From Francisella philomiragia subsp. philomiragia ATCC 25015 (GTDB lineage Bacteria > Pseudomonadota > Gammaproteobacteria > Francisellales > Francisellaceae), in the NCBI RefSeq assembly GCF_000156715.1, contig NZ_DS999316.1, forward strand, positions 503,005 through 567,004: DNA of 64,000 bases, given 5' to 3'. Under the pieces are notes generated by a model. It ran no database searches, was not told the origin of the DNA, and saw only the letters and a list, made by a program, of their open reading frames with translations. Within the stretch, counting starts at the first letter, position 1, and each line of letters starts with the position of its first letter. Of this stretch, positions 28,869 to 38,820 are shown in pieces. Both the position numbers and the translations under genes were made by a program.

Positions 28869-30425
28869 TTAAATATACTGTGCTACTAATATTTTGTTTA
28901 ATTGTTTTCTTAATTCAACAATATTTGTCTTCACAGATCTACATAAATTATATGTAGTATTAAGCTTCTCTGTTGTTGAATTACTAAACCTTATGCTACT
29001 AAGATTTGCCCTTGGAGAACTTTCAATAGCTGTTAAGACTGTAGATTCTTGTAAATCTAGAGGCTCCTGTAATATTTTTACAATCTGTCGAGCATAGGCT
29101 TTGATTTGCTCAGTTTTTGATGAAAAATCATGCTCATAGTTGATATATTCAAACATTTTATAAGCTATAGACATTCTCTTTTGCTCTTCGAGAAATATAT
29201 AAGCTAATTGATGTTCTATATTTTTGCTCAATTTCTCATCATTACCAAACTCTAAAGATTTCCATTGGTTCAATAGAATATTCATCCTTTTAAGCCGAGT
29301 TTTTACTATACTCACTCTTTGGTAAAATCTATTTTTATTTTGCTGTATTAGCTTTTTGATTTCTTTAGGCTGATTTTTTGTAGATAGCTGTTTTATTGAT
29401 TGCTCTAATTGATTTAGATTGTTTGTTATATCTGGAGCTGTATCAACAACTTCTATCAAATCTAAATCAGGCGCAACTTCAGATACAGCTAAATAACATT
29501 GTTTATAAATACCTAGAATATGATTATATTTTTCAAGAACTCCTGTTCTTAACTTCTCTATAGAATTAAATAAATAATCTTTTTTAGCATCTTCAAACTT
29601 AGAAACTGCTTTCAAATAATAAATTTTTCTACCTGATAGTAGCTCTATAAAAAGAGTTATAACATTATTCGCATCTTCTAAATCAAATAGATTATACATC
29701 CCTGCACTATTATAAACTTTAGATAAAAAGCCAGCTTTTCTGTCAAGACCCCTTTTTAGATCTGAATACTTGCCCACTAAAGCTTGCAAGAACTTCTCCT
29801 TTAAATCTTCAGGAATACTTTGACTAGTACTGATCTGTTTATAAAACTTTATTAACTTACGTTTGTTAGCTGGCGTATCAATAGGAAAACCATTATCACG
29901 ATGTAAATATATAATCTCAGCAAATTCTGCCATTTCTTTATCAAAATGTAGCTCAAAAGCATAAAAGATTTCTTTACTTGTTGGATGAGATTTAGCAAGA
30001 ATTTCATATGCAATTTTGTTGTCTCTTACTTGATCGGTTAAATTACTGAGAACAATCTTTTTAGACAAATATAAACTTTGATATGACTCCTCAATTACAG
30101 ATAGAAATTTATCTTGCATCTGTTCTTTATTACGATGCTTAATAGAATCAAAAACAATTTTGCTAATAAAACCCACTAACCCTACAAAGAAAACATAAAA
30201 AGAAAAATACGCAACTGTAACTAGTGGAACTTTTTGACCATGACTAAGGTAATAGCCTAAAGTTATAGCTATAATTGTAACGGGTCCAGCTGCCCAAAGT
30301 ATAGATAGTATCGCAGCTTTGATATCAGCACGATGAATCGATGATATCAACTCACTAACATAAGTATCATTGTATGAGTTTCTACTCTTAAAAAGTGCTT
30401 TTACTTTGTTAACTTGTGACAGCAT
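28869..30425 (-). CDS. Membrane protein of unknown function with long helical C-terminal region
   Basis: About 518 residues from the ATG at 30425 (MLSQVNKVKALF), preceded by GGAG. The open frame extends to 30476, but that region looks non-coding. Two membrane helices lie at about residues 38-60 and 69-95 (ILSILWAAGPVTIIAITLGYYL, YFSFYVFFVGLVGFISKIVF). The remaining 420 residues are charged and predicted helical, with several heptad-like stretches (for example NLNQLEQSIKQL). I recognise no catalytic motif or family. It is a single gene on the minus strand, diverging from typA. The topology suggests a cytoplasmic helical domain tethered to the inner membrane. Confidence 0.6.
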   Translation of the reverse strand: MLSQVNKVKALFKSRNSYNDTYVSELISSIHRADIKAAILSILWAAGPVTIIAITLGYYLSHGQKVPLVTVAYFSFYVFFVGLVGFISKIVFDSIKHRNKEQMQDKFLSVIEESYQSLYLSKKIVLSNLTDQVRDNKIAYEILAKSHPTSKEIFYAFELHFDKEMAEFAEIIYLHRDNGFPIDTPANKRKLIKFYKQISTSQSIPEDLKEKFLQALVGKYSDLKRGLDRKAGFLSKVYNSAGMYNLFDLEDANNVITLFIELLSGRKIYYLKAVSKFEDAKKDYLFNSIEKLRTGVLEKYNHILGIYKQCYLAVSEVAPDLDLIEVVDTAPDITNNLNQLEQSIKQLSTKNQPKEIKKLIQQNKNRFYQRVSIVKTRLKRMNILLNQWKSLEFGNDEKLSKNIEHQLAYIFLEEQKRMSIAYKMFEYINYEHDFSSKTEQIKAYARQIVKILQEPLDLQESTVLTAIESSPRANLSSIRFSNSTTEKLNTTYNLCRSVKTNIVELRKQLNKILVAQYI

Positions 30426-30707
30426 ACTCCAACTACATTTATAAGTTATTAATAAGTTCACTTTAAATTTTAACAAAATTATACTAATAACTCCAAATTA
30501 GCCATAATTTCAACTTGAGTACTAAACAACACAAAACTTTTTATTATTAAAGATTATTTGCTTTAATATATTTTTAGCACGATAATCTTCTATTGCGTAA
30601 ATTAAAAATAGAAAACTACTTTCAAACCAAAGTATCTATTTTTTTAGGTACTTTTACACCTTATTAGTCTATAATTGTTGGTGATTTTATAAAAATAGGT
30701 ATCCCTA

Positions 30708-32525
30708 ATGATTGAAAATTTAAGAAATATTGCAATTATTGCGCACGTTGACCATGGTAAAACAACATTGGTTGATAAATTACTACAACAATCAGGAACA
30801 CTTAAAAACCGTGGACCTGAAGTTGAAAGAGTTATGGACTCTAACGATATTGAAAAAGAAAGAGGAATCACAATCCTTGCAAAAAATACTGCTTTAAAAT
30901 GGAATGACTATAGAATTAATATCGTAGACACTCCAGGACATGCTGACTTTGGTGGTGAAGTTGAACGTGTACTATCAATGGTTGACTCTGTACTACTACT
31001 AGTTGATGCTGTTGATGGGCCTATGCCTCAAACAAGATTTGTAACAGAAAAAGCTTTTGCTCAAGGTCTAAAACCTATCGTAGTCATCAATAAAATTGAT
31101 AGAGATGGTGCTCGTCCTGATTGGGTTGTTGATCAAGTATTTGACCTTTTTGACAGATTAGGTGCAACTGATGAGCAATTAGACTTCCCTATTATCTATG
31201 CTTCTGCAATTAATGGTTGGGCAACTAATGATCTTGATCAGAAAAAAGAAGATATGACAGATCTTTTCAAGGCTGTTATAGAGAACGTTGAACATCCGGC
31301 TGTAGACGAAGATGGACCATTCCAAATGCAGATATCATCTTTAGATTATTCTAGCTTCACAGGAACTATTGGTATTGGTCGTATACAAAGAGGACGTATC
31401 AAGACAAATACTCCTGTAACTATCGTGAATGCTAAAGGTGAAAAAAGAAATGGTCGTGTACTGCAAATATTAGGCTATCTTGGTTTAGAAAGAAATGAAG
31501 TACCAGAAGCTAGCGCTGGAGATATAGTTTGTGTAACAGGTATGGAAGGACTAAAGATCTCTGATACTCTATGTAATCCTGATCATGTCGAAGCATTACC
31601 TGCTCTTTCTGTTGATGAGCCTACTATAAGCATGACTTTCCAAGTAAACAACTCTCCTTTTGCAGGTAAAGAAGGTAAATTTGTAACATCTAGACAAATC
31701 AAAGATAGACTAGAAAAAGAGTTAATCCACAACGTAGCATTAAGAGTTGAACAATTAGATGATCCTGATAAGTTCAAAGTTTCAGGTCGTGGGGAACTTC
31801 ATCTTTCTATTTTACTAGAGAATATGCGTCGTGAAGGTTATGAAATTGCTGTATCTCGTCCGCATGTAATTTTTAAAGATGTTGATGGTGAAAAGCATGA
31901 GCCATATGAACAAGCTATTATAGATATTGAAGAAGAACATCAAGGTACTGTAATGGAGCGCATGGGCTTACGTCAAGGTGAGCTTAAAAATATGGAGCCA
32001 GATGGAAAAGGTCGAGTAAAACTTGAGTTTATTATTCCATCGCGTGGTTTGATAGGTTTCTATACAGAGTTCCTAACTATTACATCTGGATCAGGTATAC
32101 TAAACAAAGTGTTCGATCATTACGGACCAATGAAGAAACAAACTCTAGAAACTCGCCAAAATGGTACTCTAGTTTCTATGGTACCTGGTAAAGCATTAGC
32201 ATATGCTCTTTGGAATCTTCAAGAGCGTGGTAAAATGTTTATCGGTCACGGTACTGAAGTTTATGAAGGTATGATTATAGGTATTCATAGTAGAGATAAC
32301 GATTTGGCTGTAAACCCTTGTAAAGGTAAGCAGCTAACTAACGTTCGTGCTTCTGGTAAAGATGATGCTCTTACTCTAGTTACTCCAATTAAATTGACTC
32401 TTGAATATGCTCTTGAGTTTATCGAAGATGATGAACTTGTAGAAATTACTCCAGTGTCTATTAGATTAAGAAAAAAACATCTAACAGAATCTGATCGTAA
32501 AAAAGCATCTCGTGGTGCGCTTTAA
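30708..32525 (+). CDS. typA: Ribosome-associated GTPase TypA/BipA
   Basis: 605-residue translational GTPase of the EF-G/LepA class, involved in 50S assembly and stress or low-temperature growth. G motifs: AHVDHGKTT (G1), RGITI (G2), DTPGHADF (G3), NKID (G4) and SAINGW (G5). The C-terminal BipA-specific domain is full length. It is monocistronic; a perfect TATAAT at 30670-30675, 33 nt upstream of the start, is a possible -10 box but lacks a clear -35. The 282-bp gap before it holds no other gene that I can support. Confidence 0.97.
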   Translation: MIENLRNIAIIAHVDHGKTTLVDKLLQQSGTLKNRGPEVERVMDSNDIEKERGITILAKNTALKWNDYRINIVDTPGHADFGGEVERVLSMVDSVLLLVDAVDGPMPQTRFVTEKAFAQGLKPIVVINKIDRDGARPDWVVDQVFDLFDRLGATDEQLDFPIIYASAINGWATNDLDQKKEDMTDLFKAVIENVEHPAVDEDGPFQMQISSLDYSSFTGTIGIGRIQRGRIKTNTPVTIVNAKGEKRNGRVLQILGYLGLERNEVPEASAGDIVCVTGMEGLKISDTLCNPDHVEALPALSVDEPTISMTFQVNNSPFAGKEGKFVTSRQIKDRLEKELIHNVALRVEQLDDPDKFKVSGRGELHLSILLENMRREGYEIAVSRPHVIFKDVDGEKHEPYEQAIIDIEEEHQGTVMERMGLRQGELKNMEPDGKGRVKLEFIIPSRGLIGFYTEFLTITSGSGILNKVFDHYGPMKKQTLETRQNGTLVSMVPGKALAYALWNLQERGKMFIGHGTEVYEGMIIGIHSRDNDLAVNPCKGKQLTNVRASGKDDALTLVTPIKLTLEYALEFIEDDELVEITPVSIRLRKKHLTESDRKKASRGAL

Positions 32526-32596
32526 TTAAATACATTCTTTCAAACTAATTCTTTTCTTACTTTTTATCTAAAGCTCTTATTCATAAGGAATTTAAT

Positions 32597-33409
32597 ATGC
32601 AAAGATTAAAAAATAAAGTCGCACTAATAACAGGCTCCGCTAGAGGAATAGGTAAGGCAACTGCTGAACTCTTTTCAAATGAGGGAGCAACTGTGATTGT
32701 TTCAGATATAAACGACAGTTTAGGTAATCAAACGGTTAAAGATATTAACTCATCAAATTGTGAATATAAACACTTAGATGTTAGTATTGAAGGTAATTGG
32801 ATAGAAGTTACTAACTATATTGAATCAAAGTTTGGCAGATTAGATATTTTAATTAATAATGCAGGTATTACCGGCTTTATTGAAAGTGCAGGTCCTCATA
32901 ACCCTGAGGATTTAGATATGGATTCTTGGCAAAAGGTTCATTCTATAAATTCTAATGGTGTAGCCTTAGGATGTAAATATGCTATCAAAATTATGAAAGA
33001 AAATGGCGGCAGTATAATCAATATTTCTTCCCGTTCTGGACTTGTAGGAATACCTCAAGCTGTTGCATATGCTTCGAGTAAAGCATCTGTAAGAAATCAT
33101 ACAAAATCTGTTGCCTTATACTGTGCAGATATGGGATATAACATTAGATGTAACTCTATTCATCCTGGTGCAATATTGACGCCAATGTGGGATGAGATGC
33201 TACCAAAAGATAAGGATCAAAAACAAGCAGCTATTAAAACTATTGCTCAGGATATACCTTTGAAGAAAATGGGTGAGGCAAAAGATGTTGCTTATGCAGC
33301 TTTATATCTAGCATCTGATGAATCAAAATATGTCACAGGGATTGAACTAAATGTAGATGGTGGAATACTTGCAGGAAGCTCTGCTGCACCAAGAGATATA
33401 AAGGAATAA
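32597..33409 (+). CDS. Short-chain dehydrogenase/reductase (classical SDR)
   Basis: 270-residue NAD(P)-dependent oxidoreductase. Cofactor motif TGSARGIG (about 12-19), NNAG (about 88-91), catalytic Ser in NISSRSG and Tyr-x-x-x-Lys in AYASSKASV (about 157-165). A VDGG ending near the C terminus (GIELNVDGGI) is typical of classical SDRs. Asp after the second beta strand (SDIND) suggests preference for NAD over NADP. AAGGAA precedes the ATG by about 9 nt. It follows typA by 71 nt. The alcohol or ketone substrate is unknown. Confidence 0.9.
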   Translation: MQRLKNKVALITGSARGIGKATAELFSNEGATVIVSDINDSLGNQTVKDINSSNCEYKHLDVSIEGNWIEVTNYIESKFGRLDILINNAGITGFIESAGPHNPEDLDMDSWQKVHSINSNGVALGCKYAIKIMKENGGSIINISSRSGLVGIPQAVAYASSKASVRNHTKSVALYCADMGYNIRCNSIHPGAILTPMWDEMLPKDKDQKQAAIKTIAQDIPLKKMGEAKDVAYAALYLASDESKYVTGIELNVDGGILAGSSAAPRDIKE

Positions 33410-33430
33410 GAAAAAATAACTTGATATAAA

Positions 33431-35176
33431 TCAATAGCCTATAGCTAAAGCATTACCTCTACGTGGATCTGCTGCACCATAGACATACTGTCCATCAGAC
33501 ATTACAGACTCTGCAGCACCCATAGCAGCATAAGGAGTTACGGTGTTACCCATTTTCTTAAGTAGATTGATAGTATCCACAGATATACCCTGCTCTACAC
33601 CAATCTCTTCTGGCCATAATTGACTATGCATACGAGGATTGTTAACTGCTGATTGTAGATTCATATTATAGTCTATGATATTTAAAATCACCTGTAATGT
33701 TGTTGTAATAATACGACTTCCACCTGGTGAACCTGTAGCTAAAAACGGCTTACCATCTTTATCAAGAACAATTGTTGGAGTCATTGAGCTTAATGGTCGT
33801 TTATTGGGAGCAACTGTATTAGCTTCACCTTGAACTAAACCAAACACATTTGCCACGCCTACTTTTGCTGCAAAATCATCCATTTCGTTATTTAACAAGA
33901 TACCAGTTCCTGGTACAACAATACCATTCCCATAAGAATAATTAAGCGTATAAGTATTTGATACCATATTGCCATCTTTATCAACTACACTAAACTGAGT
34001 AGTCTGAAGTTTTTCACGATCTTCTGGATCAACTGTGCTTATATCTTTACTTGGAATATGCTTATCTGTAGTGATTTTTTGAGCAATCTGTTTTGCATAT
34101 TTTTTAGACAAGAATTTAGCCAAATCCATCTTAACAAAATCAGGATCTCCTAAATCAGAATTTCTATCATTATAAGCATAGCTCATTGCATTACTCATAA
34201 GATTGATGGTTTTAGCACTATTGTTACCATAATCAGCTAATGGGAAATTCTCAAGAATATTTAATAACTCTATCAGAATTACACCGCCTGAGCTTGGTGG
34301 CGGCATAGAATATATTGTATAACCTCGATATGTCCCTTTAAGTGGCTTCATCTCTTCTACATTATAATTTTTCAAATCTTGTAATGTTATTAGACCACCA
34401 TTTTTAGCCATACTATCTGCTATCTTTTGCGCGATCTCTCCTTCATAAAAAGCTTTTTTACCTTGTTTTGCTATTAGCTTAAGACTATTAGCAAGTTCAG
34501 GCTGTTTTAAGATTTCTCCAACAGCATAAGCAGAACCATCTTTATGATAAAAAATCTTCATAGCCTCCGGTGATTTTTGTAACCATGGTTTTGCAGTTAT
34601 AAGCGACTGATTTAGGTCATAGCTAACTGGAATTCCATCTTCAGCAAGCTTGATAGCTGGAGCAATAACTTGTGATAATTTCAATTTACCATATTTTTGT
34701 TGCGCATCAACTAAACCTGCTACAGTACCTGGCACACCTGAAGCACTGTATGAACCAGAAACTTTAGCATAATCGACATCTCCTTTATCGTTTAAGAACA
34801 TATCTTTAGATGCTTTTGCAGGAGCTTTTTCACGGTAGTTTATTGCTATATTCTTATTGCCATCTTGTAAATGGACAATCATAAAACCACCACCGCCGAT
34901 ATTTCCAGCTCTAGGTAATGTAACAGCCAAAGCAAAGCCAACTGCAACAGCTGCATCTACAGCATTACCGCCTTGTTTTAATATATCTAAACCGACTTGA
35001 CTTGCTAAAGCCTCTTGAGAGGAAACCATACCATGAGTTGCAACAACTGGTTGAGCAATTTGCATCTCTTCCTGGATAGGGATGAAATCATAACCTGTTG
35101 GTATTGGAGCAGCAACCAAAGCTAAATTTGGTAAAAAAATTACCAAACACATTAAACTTACAAATAGTTTTTTCAC
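33431..35176 (-). CDS. ggt: Gamma-glutamyltranspeptidase
   Basis: Periplasmic Ntn hydrolase that cleaves glutathione and other gamma-glutamyl peptides. 581 residues with a signal peptide (about 1-22). The autocleavage and nucleophile Thr is in LQTTQFSVVDKDG, separating the large and small subunits at about residue 390. GSPGGSRI (oxyanion loop) and the NIGGGGFM and AVAVGFALAVTLPRAGN segments match the family. In Francisella this enzyme supplies cysteine from host glutathione and is required for intracellular growth (established for F. tularensis). Monocistronic, convergent with the SDR gene. Confidence 0.96.
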   Translation of the reverse strand: MKKLFVSLMCLVIFLPNLALVAAPIPTGYDFIPIQEEMQIAQPVVATHGMVSSQEALASQVGLDILKQGGNAVDAAVAVGFALAVTLPRAGNIGGGGFMIVHLQDGNKNIAINYREKAPAKASKDMFLNDKGDVDYAKVSGSYSASGVPGTVAGLVDAQQKYGKLKLSQVIAPAIKLAEDGIPVSYDLNQSLITAKPWLQKSPEAMKIFYHKDGSAYAVGEILKQPELANSLKLIAKQGKKAFYEGEIAQKIADSMAKNGGLITLQDLKNYNVEEMKPLKGTYRGYTIYSMPPPSSGGVILIELLNILENFPLADYGNNSAKTINLMSNAMSYAYNDRNSDLGDPDFVKMDLAKFLSKKYAKQIAQKITTDKHIPSKDISTVDPEDREKLQTTQFSVVDKDGNMVSNTYTLNYSYGNGIVVPGTGILLNNEMDDFAAKVGVANVFGLVQGEANTVAPNKRPLSSMTPTIVLDKDGKPFLATGSPGGSRIITTTLQVILNIIDYNMNLQSAVNNPRMHSQLWPEEIGVEQGISVDTINLLKKMGNTVTPYAAMGAAESVMSDGQYVYGAADPRRGNALAIGY

Positions 35177-35297
35177 TAATAAACCTCAGTAATTATTTTT
35201 CAAACATAATACATATAAGATAACAAAAAACGATATTTTAAAAAAACCTTTTAAGCTAAACAAAAGATATTTTTTTAAGACTTATGTATAACTTAGA

Positions 35298-36215
35298 CTA
35301 GACTTCAGCAGCTTTATTTACACTAGTAAGGCTACTTTTTAGGACTGGTGGAGTATCTTGAGATGCCTTAACAAAACTCTCATCACTATAGGCAACCTCT
35401 GATTTAGCATTAGTGTTGTTGATACCCAAAACGCTTAATATTGCTTTATCATTTTGAGATCCATCAAGTGAAGGATCTTTTTGTTTGAGAACTTTTGCCA
35501 TACCATAATCATAATTTTGGATATACGCGTTTCTCATAGCTGTATATGGGTCTACCGATACTTCTTCTAAATTTGAATATGCTGGCAGATATGAAACACC
35601 CTGATTTGTATAGTATAAGCCATAGACACTGTAGTTTACAGCATATGCTGTAAATGTACCTACTCCTGGAGCTAAAAACAAATACGAAAGTGGATTAAAC
35701 ATAGCATCAACACCATCACTAACTCCCTCTATAGTACCTGGTCCAAAAATTGGCCAAACAATATATGGTGAAGCATATCCTTTTTTATATACTCCCCACT
35801 TATGGAGAGTAACTGCAAAATCTTGATGATATCTCATCGGCAACCCAAACCTACTACCAGCCACATCAAAAATACCTACCACTCCAAGTGTCGTATTTTC
35901 CAAAAATCTCATACTATCATCTCCAGCATAACTCCACTCGCCTTGAAAAAGATCATTAGCTACTCGACTGGGCTCAAAAAGATTTTGAAAAAAATTGAAT
36001 ATACCTGTTTGTGCTGCTTCTGGCATAATGAAATTATAGGCTTTTGCTACAGGTGTCAGATCCTCATATAATTCATTATTCCAATGAAACATCTTACGAT
36101 TATAGTTTTCATAAGGATCTCTATCATTAACTGGTGTCTCCCATTTAATTGAACAACCTGATAATGCTATGATAGTGGCGAGTAACAAAATACTCTTTTT
36201 TATTTTTAATTTCAT
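35298..36215 (-). CDS. mlaA: MlaA/VacJ family outer-membrane lipoprotein
   Basis: 305 residues. The lipoprotein signal has the lipobox LSGCS (Cys about 21). The MlaA domain is recognisable from DPYENYNRKMFHWNN (about 33-47) through the FWPIFGPGT-like segment (IVWPIFGPGTIEG) to FLAPGVGT and DPYTAMRNAY. MlaA removes mislocalised phospholipids from the outer leaflet of the outer membrane. A C-terminal tail of about 60 residues, Ser/Lys/Asn rich, extends beyond the core. No mlaFEDCB genes lie in the window. Lipidation would depend on lnt found near 7.3 kb. Confidence 0.92.
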   Translation of the reverse strand: MKLKIKKSILLLATIIALSGCSIKWETPVNDRDPYENYNRKMFHWNNELYEDLTPVAKAYNFIMPEAAQTGIFNFFQNLFEPSRVANDLFQGEWSYAGDDSMRFLENTTLGVVGIFDVAGSRFGLPMRYHQDFAVTLHKWGVYKKGYASPYIVWPIFGPGTIEGVSDGVDAMFNPLSYLFLAPGVGTFTAYAVNYSVYGLYYTNQGVSYLPAYSNLEEVSVDPYTAMRNAYIQNYDYGMAKVLKQKDPSLDGSQNDKAILSVLGINNTNAKSEVAYSDESFVKASQDTPPVLKSSLTSVNKAAEV

Positions 36216-36293
36216 GAACTTATTAAATTGATTTTAAAAAATCTCACAATTATAGCCAATAATTGCTATATATAAATGGTCTGAAGTAATATT

Positions 36294-37508
36294 TTATGAA
36301 AATTTTATACCTTTCTTGAAGCTTCTAGTCCAAAAACGCTCTATAGCAAGTGCTTCTAATAATTTATCCGAGTATTTTTGATTTTGATTTGTTATGTATG
36401 CTGTGATAATCTGAGCCGCTAATAATGATGAACATAAACCTTTTGAGCCAAATCCTGAAGATACATATAAACCTTGTTGATATTCAATCTTTGGCATTTT
36501 TGATTTTGGATAGCCTTTAGACAGAGGCTTATAAAAAACTTGTTCGAAACTACTATAATCTGCCAACCTACCAACAAGTGGTAAATGATCAGAAGTTACA
36601 CATCTCGTAGCTACTCTTGAGTTAACAATTTCAACATTGCAATTTTCATCATCAAATATTTGCTTAATTTGATTAATATTAAAATTATTATCTTCTTGCC
36701 TTATATCTCCACTAGTATCATTATTATCTCGAAATGTTGCTCCGATAACTTGTAGATTATCTTTATAATTAGGGATTATATACCCTTTATCCATAATATT
36801 ATTTGAGATATCAAAACATCTTTTAATAACTGTTAACTGACCTTGAGATGGGTATACTGGAATATTTTGTAGCAGAGAAATATTTTTAAATAATGGATAT
36901 CCTCCAGCAAATACCACAATATCAAAATCTTCAGTAAAATTATTAAATTCTAATTGCCAAGTATTATTCTCTAATTTCTTAATATCCAAGAGCTCATTAT
37001 CTAATTTTAATTTAGCACTTGATAATTTAAGCCATAGCTGACAAATACTTTTAGGTACCACAGATAAAGCATTAGGGTAATATACAGCTTTGTTAAGAGT
37101 ATCTTTGCCAAGTAATTGCGAAAGCTCTTGATGAGATATTATTCTAGCTAAATCATCAGCTATCTCTCTTTTTGTAAAAATCTTTTGATATCTATTTAGT
37201 TCTTTTTCATCACTTAATATTTGCAAGACACCCTGATTACAAATTTCGATATCATTACGATACTGATTTATAAACTCTAATAATGTAATATATCCTAGTG
37301 TATGAAACTGATCTGAAAAATTGTTATCTGAAGTTAAATATGGTTCTAAAATTCCCGCAAAGTTTCCAGAAGCTTCTGTTGCAATATCAGAGTTTTTATC
37401 AAATAAAGTTATATCAAAGTTAGGGGTTCTACTTAATTCATAAGCTAATGAACACCCTGCTAGTCCAGCTCCTACAATAGCTATTTTTTTATTTAAAATC
37501 ATTACCAT
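36294..37508 (-). CDS. mnmC: Stand-alone MnmC C-terminal domain (FAD-dependent cmnm5U34 tRNA oxidoreductase)
   Basis: 404 residues of the DAO (D-amino-acid oxidase-like) FAD family. The N-terminal dinucleotide motif is IVGAGLAGCSLAYELS (about 8-23), followed by the MnmC-specific EASGNFAGILEPYLTSDNN stretch. C-terminal FAD contacts include the GFGSKGLCSSLLAA segment. In E. coli, MnmC is a 668-residue fusion of an oxidoreductase and a methyltransferase domain; here only the oxidoreductase part (MnmC2) is present, and no mnmC1-like gene is in the window. It would make nm5U34 from cmnm5U34 in tRNA. The alternative start at 37502 differs by two residues. Confidence 0.82.
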   Translation of the reverse strand: MVMILNKKIAIVGAGLAGCSLAYELSRTPNFDITLFDKNSDIATEASGNFAGILEPYLTSDNNFSDQFHTLGYITLLEFINQYRNDIEICNQGVLQILSDEKELNRYQKIFTKREIADDLARIISHQELSQLLGKDTLNKAVYYPNALSVVPKSICQLWLKLSSAKLKLDNELLDIKKLENNTWQLEFNNFTEDFDIVVFAGGYPLFKNISLLQNIPVYPSQGQLTVIKRCFDISNNIMDKGYIIPNYKDNLQVIGATFRDNNDTSGDIRQEDNNFNINQIKQIFDDENCNVEIVNSRVATRCVTSDHLPLVGRLADYSSFEQVFYKPLSKGYPKSKMPKIEYQQGLYVSSGFGSKGLCSSLLAAQIITAYITNQNQKYSDKLLEALAIERFWTRSFKKGIKFS

Positions 37509-37810
37509 TTTTCACAAAAAAAAAGTATCTCATATACTACTAGATAATGATATCTCTTTTTTCTATAATCTGTACACAAAAAATCCAAATCAAATTAAGA
37601 CCTAGATAACTTTAGATCTTAATTTTCTTACTAACTTAGAAATAATTTGTACAAATCATTATTTTTTGCAATTACAACTAAATTCACACTCTTTAGCTGG
37701 AGTTACAAAGAATTAAACTTAACAACAATTTACATTTTAAAACAATAAGTAACATTAAAAGATGAATAATATATCCTAAATAACAGAAATCATTTAAATA
37801 AGGATTAAAA
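37509..37810. other. 302-bp divergent intergenic region
   Basis: No coding sequence or RNA gene is supported here. The region is very AT rich and separates mnmC (minus) from a secreted-protein gene (plus). Near the mnmC side there is a short inverted repeat, AGATA-ATGA-TATCT, at 37542-37555, which contains only a Fur-like half site. AAGGA about 10 nt before 37811 serves as the ribosome binding site of the downstream gene. Confidence 0.5.
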
Positions 37811-38497
37811 ATGAAAAAAATTACTGGATTTATTATATGTATATCTACAGCAACCTCATTATATGCAAATAATCATTTTTGCGAAGTAAATAATCAGATG
37901 GAATTTAGAGAATTACATAGCTGTGCTTTGAATGCATATACCAATGAGAATAATAATAAAGTAGAGGGAAATGAATCACTTATAATATATAATTCTGATA
38001 CAAATATAGCCTTTAAATTTGATAATAGAGTTTACTTTAAAGAGGTTGGAAGAAAAACTGATGAAAACCTAGATTATGAAGATCTAGCAAGCTACGAATT
38101 CCATAAACTAACAAATGAAAACTATGCAAATGTTAGCGGAAAAAATAAAAACTATACTAAAGAAACAATTATGAATAGTTTTATGGCAACAGGTTATTTT
38201 AATGGAGCCAATTTTAAATCTGAGTTTGCTGATGAGCACGTAAGAAGTATTGCATTACTGGCAGAAGCAATCAGATTTACATCCTACTATAAAGAACTTG
38301 TGTACAATGATGGAAGTGCTACTAAAAATCCATGGAGTCAGTCTTGGGAAGTACTTGCTCACAACTGGGCTAATATAACAAATAATACTTTCAATATTCC
38401 TGCTAGCGAATATCAAATAAGAGAGTGGGTAAGGAACAGAGCAACTGAGGATCAAAGAAGTCGTTATATAAAACACTTTGCATCACCAATAATTTGA
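37811..38497 (+). CDS. Secreted protein of unknown function
   Basis: 228 residues with a clear signal peptide (MKKITGFIICISTATSLYA, cleavage near 19-20). The mature part has two early cysteines (NHFCEV, LHSCAL) that could form a disulfide, and a C-terminal region with several Trp (NPWSQSWEVLAHNWANI). I cannot place it in a family. AAGGA is well placed for translation initiation. It is monocistronic, convergent with rnfH across 17 nt. The long upstream region suggests its own regulated promoter. Confidence 0.65.
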   Translation: MKKITGFIICISTATSLYANNHFCEVNNQMEFRELHSCALNAYTNENNNKVEGNESLIIYNSDTNIAFKFDNRVYFKEVGRKTDENLDYEDLASYEFHKLTNENYANVSGKNKNYTKETIMNSFMATGYFNGANFKSEFADEHVRSIALLAEAIRFTSYYKELVYNDGSATKNPWSQSWEVLAHNWANITNNTFNIPASEYQIREWVRNRATEDQRSRYIKHFASPII

Positions 38498-38514
38498 TGG
38501 CAGAAATTTGTACT

Positions 38515-38820
38515 TTACGCACCAAAACCTCTGATGCCTTCTCTTTTACGCTTTTGTTCTGCTCTTAGCATACGGGCTTGTTTTGGATCAATAGTTAGAT
38601 TTCTGTATATTTCAACCCTATCTTTATCCTCAAGAACATGATCTAAATCGACTATTTGTCCATAGATACCAACTTTAAGATTTTCGATATTGCCTAATTC
38701 AGAATAAGCATCTAAGATTTTTGACTGAATAATAGCTTCTCTAACAGTCAGAGAATCATCAGACTCAACATAAAAAGACTTCTGCTCATTAGGTAAAGCA
38801 TAAATGACTTCTACTTTCAC
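38515..38820 (-). CDS. rnfH: RnfH family ubiquitin-like protein
   Basis: 101 residues of the UPF0125/RnfH family (beta-grasp, ubiquitin-like fold). Begins with GTG at 38820, whose G is also the last base of the ratA stop (TAGTG overlap), so translation is coupled. Typical features are the VEVIYALPNEQ start, the LTVREAIIQS helix, and VGIYGQIVDLDHVLEDKDRVEIYRNL, followed by a basic C-terminal tail (MLRAEQKRKRE). The ratA-rnfH pair is conserved in Proteobacteria. The function is not firmly known. Confidence 0.9.
   Translation of the reverse strand: MKVEVIYALPNEQKSFYVESDDSLTVREAIIQSKILDAYSELGNIENLKVGIYGQIVDLDHVLEDKDRVEIYRNLTIDPKQARMLRAEQKRKREGIRGFGA

Noticed and set aside
30644-30871. Minus-strand open frame overlapping the start of typA
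   Set aside because: Antisense to the conserved G1/G2 region of typA; no ribosome binding site or similarity.
36251-36270. Inverted repeat TATAGC/GCTATA between mnmC and mlaA as a terminator
   Set aside because: Six-base AT-rich stem with the nearest T run about 16 nt away; too weak to call.
37542-37555. GATAATGA half site upstream of mnmC
   Set aside because: Only one half of a Fur box; the symmetric part is a different short repeat (AGATA/TATCT).
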